The notes beneath the pieces were generated by a model. It saw only the letters and a program-made list of their open reading frames with translations, was not told the origin of the DNA and searched no databases. From positions 5,086,501-5,150,500 of the forward strand of contig NC_056422.1 in assembly GCF_905147365.1 (NCBI RefSeq): DNA of 64,000 bases. Direction: 5' to 3'. Source of the stretch: Aricia agestis. Its lineage: Eukaryota; Arthropoda; Insecta; Lepidoptera; Lycaenidae. Shown piece after piece: positions 1 to 9,707 of the stretch. Position 1 is the first letter of the stretch. Every line of letters starts with the position of its first letter. Position numbers and translations under genes: made by a program.

Positions 1-941
1 GAAAATCACAACTAACACTGCAAGTATATTTTGTAAGGCTGCTTCACATACACTTTCCTCGCCTACAAGAAGATTTTTGTAGGTCTGTTAGATGTTTAAA
101 TAAAATACGATACTCTTGTTGATATAAGTGCATTAAGCTTGTTTTCTGAGGTATTCTGACAGCATTATCTATTCAATGGTGTTGATTGGTTAACATTTTA
201 CATCGAGTAAGTCAGCTAATTAATACTAGGTCAGAAAACCTCGGAAATGACGTCAGTAGTTTTAAGCTGTATACATCATACAAACTGTAACAAAAGAAAG
301 GGTTAATAAATACTTTAGGGCCGTGAAGTATTGAGTATAGACTTCACAGTGAAAGTAGCAACGCTGAAATACTAACTTTTTTATATTTTTAAAAGGAATT
401 TTTACTTCCTGTATAAAGCAGGGCAACACTATAGTCTGTGGTCTCCAAACGTCCATCGTAAACTCGTCCATTTGTACGAACTCGTGCAAACTCGTTACAT
501 ACAAACTTGTACAATGTGTGTCACCAAATTTAGTTGTCCACAACTTGTGATTTGGTCCCACAGGTAACTGCAGGTGTTAGAAAGTAGCTGCAATCTACTT
601 TTCAGTTTGTAGTTCTAGTTCATATAGATTTTTTTAAATCAGTAGCCTTTATGCAGTGTCCTACGAGAGTTCTATTCTTTTGGGATAAAAAGTAACCTAC
701 CTATTACATAGCTTACTTTTAATATGTGGAACCTTACCTACTACCGTGTTAAAGTTTATTCGTAGACAGTTTATGCAGACAGACAAAGTAACACGCACAC
801 TCACCAAATTTAGCTCATGATGATGTATAAATGTCATAAATCCCAAAGTATAATAATAGCAGAGTAGACAGAACTAAGGAGTACCTTGATTTCAAACAAA
901 CGGGCGAATATACACGAGTTGTGCGCTAATCTCATTTTTAA

Positions 942-1985
942 CCCTCAATAGGGATTGTCCATTTTTTTTTTAATTTTGCTCATTACAAAAACATTTCGAG
1001 GAATAAGGTCAGTGATCGTTTTTCTGTATATAAACGAAAAAAATACCCATTAGTTACTTATATTTTTGAACAAATATGTTTAACCTTTGTTTGACCTTCA
1101 ATGGCGTTAAATTAGCAATAAATTCGACCAACATTACGTTTCGAACTTTTGGTAAGCTTCTTGTATCAGCTTTCACATAATGAGAACTTGCATTTGACGA
1201 ACCAGCCATTATAAATAGGATTGAAAGGAAAAAACATACTGCAGAGGCCAATTATTGGCGCCGATGATGACGTCAGAGCGAAACTTTAAAAACATGAAAT
1301 TTTGCACAGTTATAGTATAAATGGTGAAGGAGTGCATCGAACTAATATTATTTTGAAATTATGCTTTTATCACACATTTTTTTAACAACTAAAACATTAC
1401 ATACACTACAACATACACACATGAAAAATGACAGATATTTCAGTGACAAGCCTATACATACGAATTATACTCTTTTATTTATGGTTGAAGTCTGTTGACA
1501 ACAAGTTGACATATTGAAAATGGATTATAGTTTTTTTTTTATTGAATCTTTTTTTATTGAAATTAGACAATGCTTACACGGCCAATCTGAGATCAGCTAA
1601 GTCCCAGAGACAAGAGTTGAAAAAAGAAATGATATGGTCAATATTATTTACAAAAAATAGGTAAACCATTGGGCAATCTCTAGTCCTATAAAATCTATTA
1701 ACGAAAATTGGTTTGAACGAGATCTAGCAAGTAGTTTTTTTTATACGTCATAAATGGTAAACCTGAAATTAATTTTCATTAAATCAACTGAAATACAAAA
1801 ATAAATCAAAAACCTTTTAATTTCATAAAAATAAACTTATTGCTGCTACGGAACCCTTCATGGGCGACTCCAACTCGCACTTGGCCGTTTTTTTTTTCGT
1901 TTATTTACAGAAAAACGATCACTGACCTTATTCCTCGAAATGTTTTTGTAATGAGCAAAATAAAAAAAATGGACAATCCCCATTG
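942..1985. mobile_element. Inverted-repeat element with TTAA flanks, possibly piggyBac-like
   Basis: Bases 948-1042 and 1892-1986 are inverted copies of about 95 bases with few differences (shared core aacatttcgaggaataaggt and its complement). TTAA lies just outside both ends (938-941 and 986-989 of the second kilobase, i.e. 1986-1989) and the left end starts CCCT, which fits a piggyBac-type insertion, although the right end lacks a matching AGGG. The inside holds other repeats (family A at 1290-1700 and a GGAACCC/TTGGCCG fragment at 1845-1892) and no transposase ORF. Confidence 0.4.
1290..1700 (+). repeat. Interspersed repeat family A, partial copy
   Basis: Shares long stretches with 22010-22661, 28875-29545, 31925-33785 and, in reverse, 37305-38225: a 'gaaattttgcacagttatag' start, an 'actacaaca' CA-rich run, 'ggttgaagtctgttgacaac' and a 'ttgggc(g/a)atctctagt' end. 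It has no ORF and looks like a non-autonomous element spread through the introns. Confidence 0.7.
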
Positions 1986-2054
1986 TTAAGTATACGGTTC
2001 TTTCAATATGTAAGTATGTAGTACCTATTCATATTTTCCATTTGTTATTTTCAG

Positions 2055-2095
2055 GTGGCGGTGTGGGAGGCTCGGGGGTGTCTGTATCAACACAG
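2055..2095 (+). CDS. Host gene exon 1 (internal exon)
   Basis: A 41-base exon between a good acceptor (ttgttattttcag) and donor (cacag/gtacgt). It enters with two bases completing a codon and leaves at phase 0. It encodes a Gly-rich stretch, GGVGGSGVSVSTQ. The frame joins exon 2 and also exon 3 directly, so exon 2 could be skipped without a frame change. Confidence 0.7.
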
Positions 2096-2605
2096 GTACG
2101 TCGTTGGTGTCTTATAAATTGCTTCGGCTTGGTTTCTAATAGATATTGTCTGTAGGTGGCTTTGAAATAACCATGATTGCGGAGTCTATGGCATGTTTAT
2201 TGTATAGTCAACATTGATCACGGGTCATTTCATACAACCATATATGAAAATCCATATCTTTACCTAATATATTTTACGTTAGGGCCGTGGTCCCCAGCCT
2301 TTTTTTCATACGGGCCACAAACATGTATTGGTCTTGGTGTCACGGGCCGCAACAAAAGGGTAGGGTTAAAAAAATAACGTTCTTCAAAATTAACGATTTC
2401 GAAAATAGCAAAAAATTCACATTATACATTATTTTGCCGGTGGGCGCGAATTTCAAAATAGTTTAAAACATCACGAGGGCCACAGATAAAGTAACTTTTT
2501 CTACTTTTGTATGGGAAATTTCCTGACGCATAGGCGCTTGCCCATACAAATCACAACAAAAAAATTCGCTGCTACTTTAACATAATATTACCTTATCCTA
2601 AAGTT

Positions 2606-2794
2606 TATTATGTCCTATCACCGTTATTCAAGGCCTTTAAACAAAATTGAGATGGTAGTCTTCCGTTTCCTGCCGTAATATTGATCGTTGTAGTTGCTTT
2701 CCGGTCTTTTGGCGCCAAGATAGCGCTACGACGGCGGTAAGATGGCGGTTTCCGGTGTTCACCAGGAGAGGCGCGCGCGCGTTCTTCCTCATTG
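2606..2794 (+). repeat. Left inverted terminal repeat of the DIRS-like element
   Basis: Runs from tattatgtcctatcaccg to the cctcattg string and is the inverted match of 7536-7725. Both contain the same GC-rich core with an alternating GCGCGCGCGC run. The left terminus is about 27 bases shorter than the right one and differs there, as in other DIRS elements with unequal ends. Confidence 0.9.
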
Positions 2795-2973
2795 GCGTCT
2801 AAAGTTTTGTGCCGTAAAGACGTGTAACGCTGTTAGCGTTCGTTAAAGTTATTAAAAATTTATTACAATTTAAGTTTCTTTACAAATAACTATAATTATT
2901 CTAAAATAGTGAAGTAATTATTCTAGATCGTTTGTGGTTTCGAAAATATAATTTTTAAATAAATTTTATCATT

Positions 2974-4227
2974 ATGTCAGACTATAAGGGTGATAAAAGT
3001 TCTCGCGAGTGTCTTTCCTCTACATCAACATCGTCAGATGAGGAACCAGCCACGCAACGAAAGCGGAAATCTTCGTCTCGACGTTCCGAAAATCCAAAAA
3101 GGTTATGCCGGGATGACGAGGTATTGCTAAACCTTGTCGAGCAGGTCAGTCAGATCCAAAATTTCTTAGCTTTTGTCTATCCACCTTCGGATACGATTGC
3201 GCAGGATGAAAATTGTGATAGTAACGCTTTAAATAACACCTGTGAAAATATCGAACATGATACTATTCCAAATACGTCAAACGATATTAATTTCGATTTA
3301 ACGACTAACCTTAAAGAACCGGCTGTTCAGAATGCCTCCACGGAGCATTTACAGACACTCAATTCTTTACAACACTTCAACTCTGAGAATTGGTCAAATG
3401 TCCGTTATTCTGATATTCAAAAAACTTATAATGCCCGGCCTGGTTTTATTGATTTGGAAGTTAACGACGAATTGAAACAATTTGAGAAAGCAAATAATTT
3501 TAATTTGAATGCGAGTGATAAGTCTTTGGGTGCTATTACACGTGCAGTAATAATGCAAAATGATGCGTTAAAAAAGGGCGTTTCTGATTTATTACAATGG
3601 ACTCAAGATAGTGATAATATTAGTAGAGAATCGTTGTTATCCAAAATTAAAGATTGTTTTTCCGGTGATTTTCAAAAAATTTCATTAGACTGTTTACAGT
3701 TAGTTTGCGGTAGGCGTGCTGATATTATTGAACAACGTAGGGAATATTTCTTAAATTTAGTAAAAGAAAATTTCTTAAAATCTTCTTTGAAAAAGATTCC
3801 TCCGTCTTGTGAATATTTATTTAATAAAGAACAGTTGTCTGATTTTATTAAAAATAATGGAGGTGTAAATAATATATTTATTTATCAAAAGCCAGCCTTC
3901 TCTGCGCAAGAGAGGCGGCCTACTTCGGCTGCTCTGGCTGCGCAACCAGGCCCCAGTAATTACAAACAAACCGGTCGCTTCCAAGCACCGTTTGGCTTAA
4001 ATAGCAATCAAGGCTTTGCATATTATCGAGCGCAGGCGGTGCGACCCTTCCACCCCTATGCTTTTAATTATAATTTTGGCTCCTATGCTAATAATGAGCG
4101 GTTTTTTCGGCCCTCATATAAACCACCGTCATTTCCTCCAAGACAACAGGCCCCGGGTACGGCTAAAAAGCCTTTTAACCAATCCAATGCCTCGAGAGGC
4201 AGAGGAAGAGGCGATAGAAAATTTTGA
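2974..4227 (+). CDS. DIRS ORF1, gag-like protein (417 aa)
   Basis: First ORF of the element. It has an acidic/Ser-rich start with a basic RKRKSSSRR patch near residue 30, a central helical part, and a C-terminal third rich in Gly, Arg, Tyr, Phe and Pro ending RGRGRGDRKF, which suggests nucleic-acid binding. There is no CCHC knuckle, as is common in DIRS ORF1. The ATG at 2974 follows AT-rich leader sequence. Its last 211 bases overlap the RT frame. The role (particle or RNA binding) is inferred from position only. Confidence 0.8.
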   Translation: MSDYKGDKSSRECLSSTSTSSDEEPATQRKRKSSSRRSENPKRLCRDDEVLLNLVEQVSQIQNFLAFVYPPSDTIAQDENCDSNALNNTCENIEHDTIPNTSNDINFDLTTNLKEPAVQNASTEHLQTLNSLQHFNSENWSNVRYSDIQKTYNARPGFIDLEVNDELKQFEKANNFNLNASDKSLGAITRAVIMQNDALKKGVSDLLQWTQDSDNISRESLLSKIKDCFSGDFQKISLDCLQLVCGRRADIIEQRREYFLNLVKENFLKSSLKKIPPSCEYLFNKEQLSDFIKNNGGVNNIFIYQKPAFSAQERRPTSAALAAQPGPSNYKQTGRFQAPFGLNSNQGFAYYRAQAVRPFHPYAFNYNFGSYANNERFFRPSYKPPSFPPRQQAPGTAKKPFNQSNASRGRGRGDRKF

Positions 4228-6139
4228 CTCTCAGCAGAAGTTTCGAGGGGGGAGGCTAGCTATGTTCGTAGATGTTTGGAAAAGGTGGGGTGCCCCTTCT
4301 CCCCTCTTAAAAATAATATCCGGTTACAAAATTCCATTTTTACGAAAACCGCCACTGATTCTACCTCGACTAATAGAATCACGTTATCGGACAGCTTCAT
4401 CACCAGAAATGGATCAGATTATTCAAACCTTGCTAGAGGACAGTATTTTAGAATATGCCCCCGAAACTCCGAGTTTTTTATCAACAATGTTTTTAACTCC
4501 AAAAAGCGATGGAACTATGCGCCCTATTTTCAATTTAAAAAGATTGAACGAGTTTCTGAAGCTCAGCAAATTTCGACTGATAGCTACTCATCGAATACCA
4601 GAATTCCTGCAGCCCAACGATTGGCTAGTAAAAATAGACCTAACACAGGCTTATTACCACACACCGGTGTCCATACACCATCGTTGCTTTCTCAGGTTGA
4701 TGTACAGAGGTCAACTCTTACAAATGACCTGTTTGCCATTTGGGCTGGCCACTGCCCCCAAAGTTTTCGCGTCCCTGACAAATTGGACAGCAGAATTACT
4801 ACGAGAACAAGGTATACGTATAGTTGTTTTCTTAGATGATTTTTTAATTGCATCTCAGGATAAATCTAGAATATTTGAACAGACTCGTATCACGCTAGAT
4901 AAAATGCACGAGCTAGGTTGGGTTGTGAACAAAAATAAATCCATACTTCAGCCACAAAAGGCTTTAGAATATTTAGGTATTTTTTGGGACACATGGAACA
5001 ATCAAAAGTCCATTCCAGATTCAAAAGCTCAGAATCTTCAAACTGTAATTCGAAAATTGTTAAAATCTAGAAAAGCAACTCTTAGAGAAATGCAGAGCAT
5101 CATAGGACGTCTAAATTTTGCTCGACTAGCAGTTCCCCAAGGTCGTTTAAATTATCGATGTCTTTTGGCCCATTGCAATAGTTTACTTCAATATAGCCCT
5201 CATGAAAGGCGGTCTGTACCTTTTCACGCTATTAAGGAGTTAGAATGGTGGTTAGCTAATTGCAAAAAGTCATCTCGCATTCACCCCCCTAAATTAGTTA
5301 ATTTTCTTACTACGGACGCTTCCGATTTTGGTTGGGGGGCTGATTTAAACGGTGTATTTTTAACGGGAGATTGGCTCAATGATGAAGAAAATCTTCATTC
5401 AAACCAGAAAGAAATGTTAACAATTTTAAAATGTTTACGCGAATACGGTCCAACACTTAGCAAATCGTCTCTGCTTCTGCAGTGCGATAACAAATCTGTA
5501 GTGGCATATTTAAGAAATGAAGGGGGGAACAAATCTAATTCCCTAATGAATCTAACTTATCAAATTTTTGAAATTTTAGATCTATTTGATATTCATATTA
5601 TACCGCACCACCTTCCAGGCCGGTACAACAATACAGCAGATCGATTGTCAAGAAAATCGTTTCTCCCCGAATGGCATTTAGCCCCTGCGGTGACCGACAT
5701 CATCTTTCGAAAATGGGGCATACCCGAGATCGACTTATTTGCATCAGCCCGAGCTCACGTGGTGCCAAAGTATGTCAGCTTAGACCAGAGGGATCAAAAG
5801 GCGTGGAGACACAACGCGTTCTCGTGGGAATGGAGCTTCAATCTGGCTTGGGTATTCCCACCTCCGAATCTGATGCCCAGAGTATTGATGCATCTCAATC
5901 ATGCGAAAGGCGTGTATCTGTTAGTAGTTCCGAAGTGGCCCCAGGCTTTCTGGAGAGCGGATCTAAAGTCTCGAGCATTAGCACCGCCGTTCACGGTTCG
6001 AGACTTAGAGTCGAACCTTCTGGATCTATCGACGGGCTTTCCCCCTCCACGAGTACAAGACCTGACGATGGAGATTTGGAAATGTGGGGGTGGTCTAAGG
6101 AACTCGAATCCTGGTCCGAGCAACAAAAATCTTTACTAA
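4016..6139 (+). CDS. DIRS ORF2, reverse transcriptase / RNase H polyprotein (707 aa open frame)
   Basis: Copies element RNA to DNA. Visible RT motifs are IFNLKRLNEFL, KIDLTQAYYHTPV (first Asp), LPFGLATAPKVFA, and the catalytic box FLDDFLIAS near residue 275. RNase H follows, with TTDASDFGWGADL, SNQKEMLTI, LLQCDNKSVVAYL and NTADRLSR supplying D-E-D-D. The C-terminal part (PEIDLFASARAHVVPKY ... VVPKWPQAFW) matches the conserved domain after RNase H in DIRS elements, often called methyltransferase-like. The true start is unclear: the frame is open from inside ORF1, and RT homology begins only after about residue 90. No stops or frameshifts are seen. Confidence 0.9.
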   Translation: MHIIERRRCDPSTPMLLIIILAPMLIMSGFFGPHINHRHFLQDNRPRVRLKSLLTNPMPREAEEEAIENFDSQQKFRGGRLAMFVDVWKRWGAPSPLLKIISGYKIPFLRKPPLILPRLIESRYRTASSPEMDQIIQTLLEDSILEYAPETPSFLSTMFLTPKSDGTMRPIFNLKRLNEFLKLSKFRLIATHRIPEFLQPNDWLVKIDLTQAYYHTPVSIHHRCFLRLMYRGQLLQMTCLPFGLATAPKVFASLTNWTAELLREQGIRIVVFLDDFLIASQDKSRIFEQTRITLDKMHELGWVVNKNKSILQPQKALEYLGIFWDTWNNQKSIPDSKAQNLQTVIRKLLKSRKATLREMQSIIGRLNFARLAVPQGRLNYRCLLAHCNSLLQYSPHERRSVPFHAIKELEWWLANCKKSSRIHPPKLVNFLTTDASDFGWGADLNGVFLTGDWLNDEENLHSNQKEMLTILKCLREYGPTLSKSSLLLQCDNKSVVAYLRNEGGNKSNSLMNLTYQIFEILDLFDIHIIPHHLPGRYNNTADRLSRKSFLPEWHLAPAVTDIIFRKWGIPEIDLFASARAHVVPKYVSLDQRDQKAWRHNAFSWEWSFNLAWVFPPPNLMPRVLMHLNHAKGVYLLVVPKWPQAFWRADLKSRALAPPFTVRDLESNLLDLSTGFPPPRVQDLTMEIWKCGGGLRNSNPGPSNKNLY

Positions 6140-7080
6140 AAGGCGGCTGGCGTAAGTCCACTATAAATACGTATAAGCCGGCTTGGATCAGATGGTTGAA
6201 TTGGTGCAAAATTTCAGGAGTCCAGCCTACTAACCCTTCGGGGTCCCAGTTAGCTCAGTTTTTAGCTGATTTACATTTAAAACATAATCTAGCTTACAAA
6301 ACAATTCTAGTTGATAAGTCAGTTGTTTCTACACTTTGCAATACAAATAATAGTTCTAATCTTGCCTCTCATGTTTTGGTTAAGAAAATTTTAAAATCTA
6401 TTTTAATGAGTAATGTTAAAAAATGTAGTAAGCCGAATACCGTTTGGGACACTAGTGTTTTAATAGCTTTTCTATCTACAAGTAGTGTAAATTGTGAAAA
6501 TTTATTCGAAGTTTCCAGGCGATGCGCCATTTTACTATTATTATGCTCGGGTCGTAGAGTGCACGACTTGACTTTATTAAGCGTGTCACAGGGCTCCCTT
6601 GTTGATGATAGTAAAAGTGATACTGTTACTTTCTGGCCAATGTACGGTTCTAAAACCGATTCAGAATCCCACATTCAATCAGGTTGGAAACTTTTTTCAA
6701 ACGGTGAAAATCCAAATCTCGATCCCGTTCAATGGGTGCGAAAATTAGTAATTCTAGGAAGTAATAGGCGGAAAGAAGCCGGCGTCGAAAATCTATTTGT
6801 ATCTGCTCGAGGGGCAGCAAAAGCTGCCTCTAGAACAGTAATTTCTGGATGGGTCAAGTCGGTTTTAAAAGAAGCGGGTGTCAAGGCAGCCCCGGGAAGC
6901 GTACGGTCTGCTGTTGCTTCTAGAAGTTGGCTTGATAAAGAGCCCTTAGATAAAATTTTAGATAGAGCAAATTGGAGGTCAGTGAACACATTTAAAAAAT
7001 TTTTTAGAAAGGAGGTAGCTCCTAAGCCGGTTTCTTCTATAAAAAATTCTTTAGTTGGTCTTTTTGAACCTGTTACTTAG
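5671..7080 (+). CDS. DIRS ORF3, tyrosine recombinase (469 aa open frame)
   Basis: Expected to insert the circular DNA copy. The first ~135 residues overlap the RT frame by 469 bases and may not be translated from this ATG; the recombinase proper seems to start near MWGWSKELESWSEQQ. The catalytic domain shows the first Arg in CSGRRVHDLTLL (about residue 294) and the second in APGSVRSAVASRSWL (about 411), where the usual HxxR reads GSVR. In NWRSVNTFKKFFRKEV (about 444) the position that normally holds the nucleophilic Tyr reads Phe. The ORF is otherwise intact and ends just before the AT-rich tail. Whether this enzyme is active is doubtful. Confidence 0.87.
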   Translation: MAFSPCGDRHHLSKMGHTRDRLICISPSSRGAKVCQLRPEGSKGVETQRVLVGMELQSGLGIPTSESDAQSIDASQSCERRVSVSSSEVAPGFLESGSKVSSISTAVHGSRLRVEPSGSIDGLSPSTSTRPDDGDLEMWGWSKELESWSEQQKSLLKGGWRKSTINTYKPAWIRWLNWCKISGVQPTNPSGSQLAQFLADLHLKHNLAYKTILVDKSVVSTLCNTNNSSNLASHVLVKKILKSILMSNVKKCSKPNTVWDTSVLIAFLSTSSVNCENLFEVSRRCAILLLLCSGRRVHDLTLLSVSQGSLVDDSKSDTVTFWPMYGSKTDSESHIQSGWKLFSNGENPNLDPVQWVRKLVILGSNRRKEAGVENLFVSARGAAKAASRTVISGWVKSVLKEAGVKAAPGSVRSAVASRSWLDKEPLDKILDRANWRSVNTFKKFFRKEVAPKPVSSIKNSLVGLFEPVT

Positions 7081-7392
7081 TTTGTAAAAACTTGTACAGT
7101 TTAAAGTAGTAATCAGTTTAATAATACTATTAGAATTTATTATAAATTATTATTTATCGAACCTTAAGGTTTTGGACAAATTGTAATTGTAATTATTAAA
7201 AATTATATAACTAACTAAAATAGTAATAAAAGCAAAAATAACAATAAACAATAATAAGGATTGATTTCCTAGGAATAGAAATAAGAAAATTAAATCTTTG
7301 TACAACAATTCTTCATTAAAAAATTGTGATTAACTCTTAATCATTTTGATTTTTCACATTGGCGTCTTGTTCACCAGGCGACAACAAACAAT

Positions 7393-7500
7393 ATCTCAAT
7401 TTTGTTTAAAGGCCTTGAATAACGGTGATAGGACATAATAGCAGAGTTTTACCTACCAATAAAACTCTTATTATGTCCGGAACCTTATTCAAGGCCTTAC
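7393..7500 (+). repeat. Internal complementary region of the DIRS-like element
   Basis: Bases 7393-7441 are the reverse complement of the left terminus (about 2606-2654). Bases 7442-7500 are the reverse complement of the right terminus (about 7696-7755), including the 27 bases absent from the left end. The junction shares a few bases (ataata). In DIRS models this segment bridges the two ends during circle formation. Confidence 0.88.
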
Positions 7501-7535
7501 AGTAAGGTCTGCCTGGTGCTAAAAAATTGAGACTG

Positions 7536-7755
7536 CAATGAGGAAGAACGCGCGCGCGCCTCTCCTGGTGAACACCGGAAACCGCCATCTTACCGCCGTC
7601 GTAGCGCTATCTTGGCGCCAAAAGACCGGAAAGGAACTACAACGATCAATATTACGGCAGGAAACGGAAGACTACCATCTCAATTTTGTTTAAAGGCCTT
7701 GAATAAGGTTCCGGACATAATAAGAGTTTTATTGGTAGGTAAAACTCTGCTATTA
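7536..7755 (-). repeat. Right inverted terminal repeat of the DIRS-like element
   Basis: Inverted match of 2606-2794, with an extra outer stretch containing gttttattggtaggtaaaac. It also partly repeats the sequence at 7442-7500. The element ends near ctctgctatta. Confidence 0.88.
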
Positions 7756-8054
7756 TTTATATATTATCACTTAGTTTTGTTATCCTGCATACATAGCATT
7801 TTCAATCTCTCTGATATATTTTTATAAGATTGTTGGTACTGCAACCATCCTATAAAATAACACAGAAGTTCGTAAAAATATTTCAGTGGTATATTTATTG
7901 AAAGTACTTATTTCAACCTAACAATATAGATTCTAGACGTTTCCTGATACTATTGAATAATGGAAGCGATATTCCCAAGCGAAAACCAGTCATTTTTACG
8001 TCCACAACAAAATTTTGGCGCAGACGAGCGACAAGACATCGTGATTGCTATAAT

Positions 8055-8232
8055 TTATGATGCTTTGTTCAAACCTACGCGACCAGGCGACTGTGAAGCA
8101 GACTGGGAAGCGACTGAGTTTTGATTCAAAACACACAAACTGATCTGTTTTGAATCAAAACACACATTTAACAACTTGACCTTCCCGCTTCGCAGTCGCC
8201 TGGTCGCGTAGGTTTGAACAAAGCATAATATT
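8055..8232. mobile_element. Foldback MITE
   Basis: Inverted arms of about 45 bases: gctttgttcaaacctacgcg with accaggcgactg on the left, and their complement ending at aaagcataata on the right. The centre holds two copies of the string tttgaatcaaaacacaca or its near match. No ORF. Confidence 0.7.
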
Positions 8233-8999
8233 GATATGACATGTGCTGTGTACATCAGTTGTCTAATTGCCACAACAAAAGTTCAACATTAGACAACGTT
8301 ACTTACACTGTTTATTTTGTACTACTGTGTGTTACTGTATGAGTATAATAAAGAATTTTAATTAAACTTAAATCGTTATGAACATAATACAGTATTAAGT
8401 AACTACTATTCCCCTATTCGTGTCCGGCGAATCTTATAGTGACTATAAAATGAACTAGATGTCGTGGTGAAATTTCATATCACTTATTTTCCTCCATTTT
8501 TTCCATATTTTCTAACCGTACAAATTATTCCTGGACTTCCACAAATACTTCTATCGTTCTCAAGTTTTAATGAGACTATATTGTAAAATATTTTATAGAT
8601 AGAAGAAGAAGATATAGGACATATAAAATGTTTTATATTACTATAAGCATAAATAACCCAATCCTTGTTAAAGATTTTAGTATGCTGCATAACTTTTCTC
8701 TATCCTACTGTCGCTTCATTTCATCACGCGACTCTGTAGGCGGCTCGTCTGCACCGAACCTTCTAATATTTACGGACGACAATAAAATACGCGACGCCAT
8801 GTCACAACCAATTTAGACGGTAAAAATATTTCGTTATTTTTCTAGAAAGTTCTCTTTAATCTTTTCCTTTGTCACACCTCGTTAGGCCGGTATTGTTTTC
8901 ACGTTGTGTTGGGTTCTTGAGTTTATTTTGATTTCTATTGTCTGTTTGCGTTAAGATGGGAATGAATCGTGCGTATATACGTGCATAATGCATATATAC

Positions 9000-9330
9000 G
9001 TGGGAGAGCCATGCTTCGGCACGAATGGGCCGGCTCGACCTGAGAAATACCACGTTCTCACAGAAAACCGGCGTGAAACAGCGCTTGCGCTGTGTTTCGC
9101 CGAGTGAGTGAGTTTACCGGAGGCCGAATCTCCTACAATATTCCCTTCCCTACCCTCCCCTATTCCCTTCCCTTCCCATCCCTACCCTCCCCTATTACGC
9201 TATTCCCACTTACAAGGCCGGCAACGCACCTGCAGCTCTTCTGATGCTGCGAGTGTCCATGGGTGACGGAAGTTGCTTTCCAACAGGTGACCCGTTTGCT
9301 CGTTTGCCCCCTTATTTCATTAAAAAAATG
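9000..9330 (+). mobile_element. Metulj-like tRNA-derived SINE
   Basis: Matches in detail the lepidopteran SINE that starts gggagagccatgcttcggca, has aaaccggcgtgaaacagcgc and gtttcgccgagtgagtgagt, a tract of ccctaccctcccctattccc repeats, then ggccggcaacgcacctgcag, and ends in a short A run after cttatttcattaaaaaaa. Recognition is from memory of this family. A reversed fragment is at 34470-34550. Confidence 0.8.
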
Positions 9331-9707
9331 CGTATATTTTGTAAAACTTGAGAAAAAAAAAACAAAAAAATCTGATTTTTAATTCCTATAGGCAATGCAA
9401 AGCCTTAGGTCGCTTTGACGATTGACGGGGGCAATCAGCGCATGTGTACAATATCTGCCAATAATTTACAATAACGAGATACCATCTAATCGCTATCTAC
9501 CAATAGGATTCGCCTCTTCGCTGATCTACCAATAGGTAACGCATCGCCCCGAGCGCACCCGCCCCGCTCACTCCTGTTCCTGTTTAAGAGACCTGAAAAT
9601 CGAACACTAACTTCCGCACTCAGACACGAATATTAATTACTTAATTGTTGTACCTATGTAAAGTTTTTGACATAATATTGTCTGTCAAACTCTACATTCA
9701 ATTGAAG

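Larger units (their letters stand above)
1..2054. other. Upstream intron (partial) of the host gene
   Basis: No coding exon was found before 2055. The segment at about 300-380 resembles one arm of the 'GGTGTAACAAAA' MITE family (shared string acttcacagtgaaagtag). An inverted-repeat element spans 942-1985 and contains a copy of repeat family A. The rest (1-300, 380-940) is AT-rich sequence in which I see nothing. Confidence 0.5.
2606..7755 (+). mobile_element. DIRS-like tyrosine-recombinase retrotransposon, structurally complete
   Basis: About 5.15 kb. It has inverted termini (2606-2794 and 7536-7755), three long overlapping ORFs on the + strand (gag-like, RT/RNase H, tyrosine recombinase) and an internal complementary region (7393-7500) made of the complement of the left end joined to the complement of the right end. 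That arrangement, and the absence of an obvious target duplication, is the known DIRS plan, in which a circular intermediate is integrated by a recombinase and not by a DDE integrase. All three ORFs are open, so the insertion looks young. It sits in sense orientation in intron 1 of the host gene. Confidence 0.92.

Noticed and set aside
2177..2377. 66-codon plus-strand ORF after exon 1
   Set aside because: Overlaps a hAT-like end fragment; no acceptor/donor pair in the right phase.
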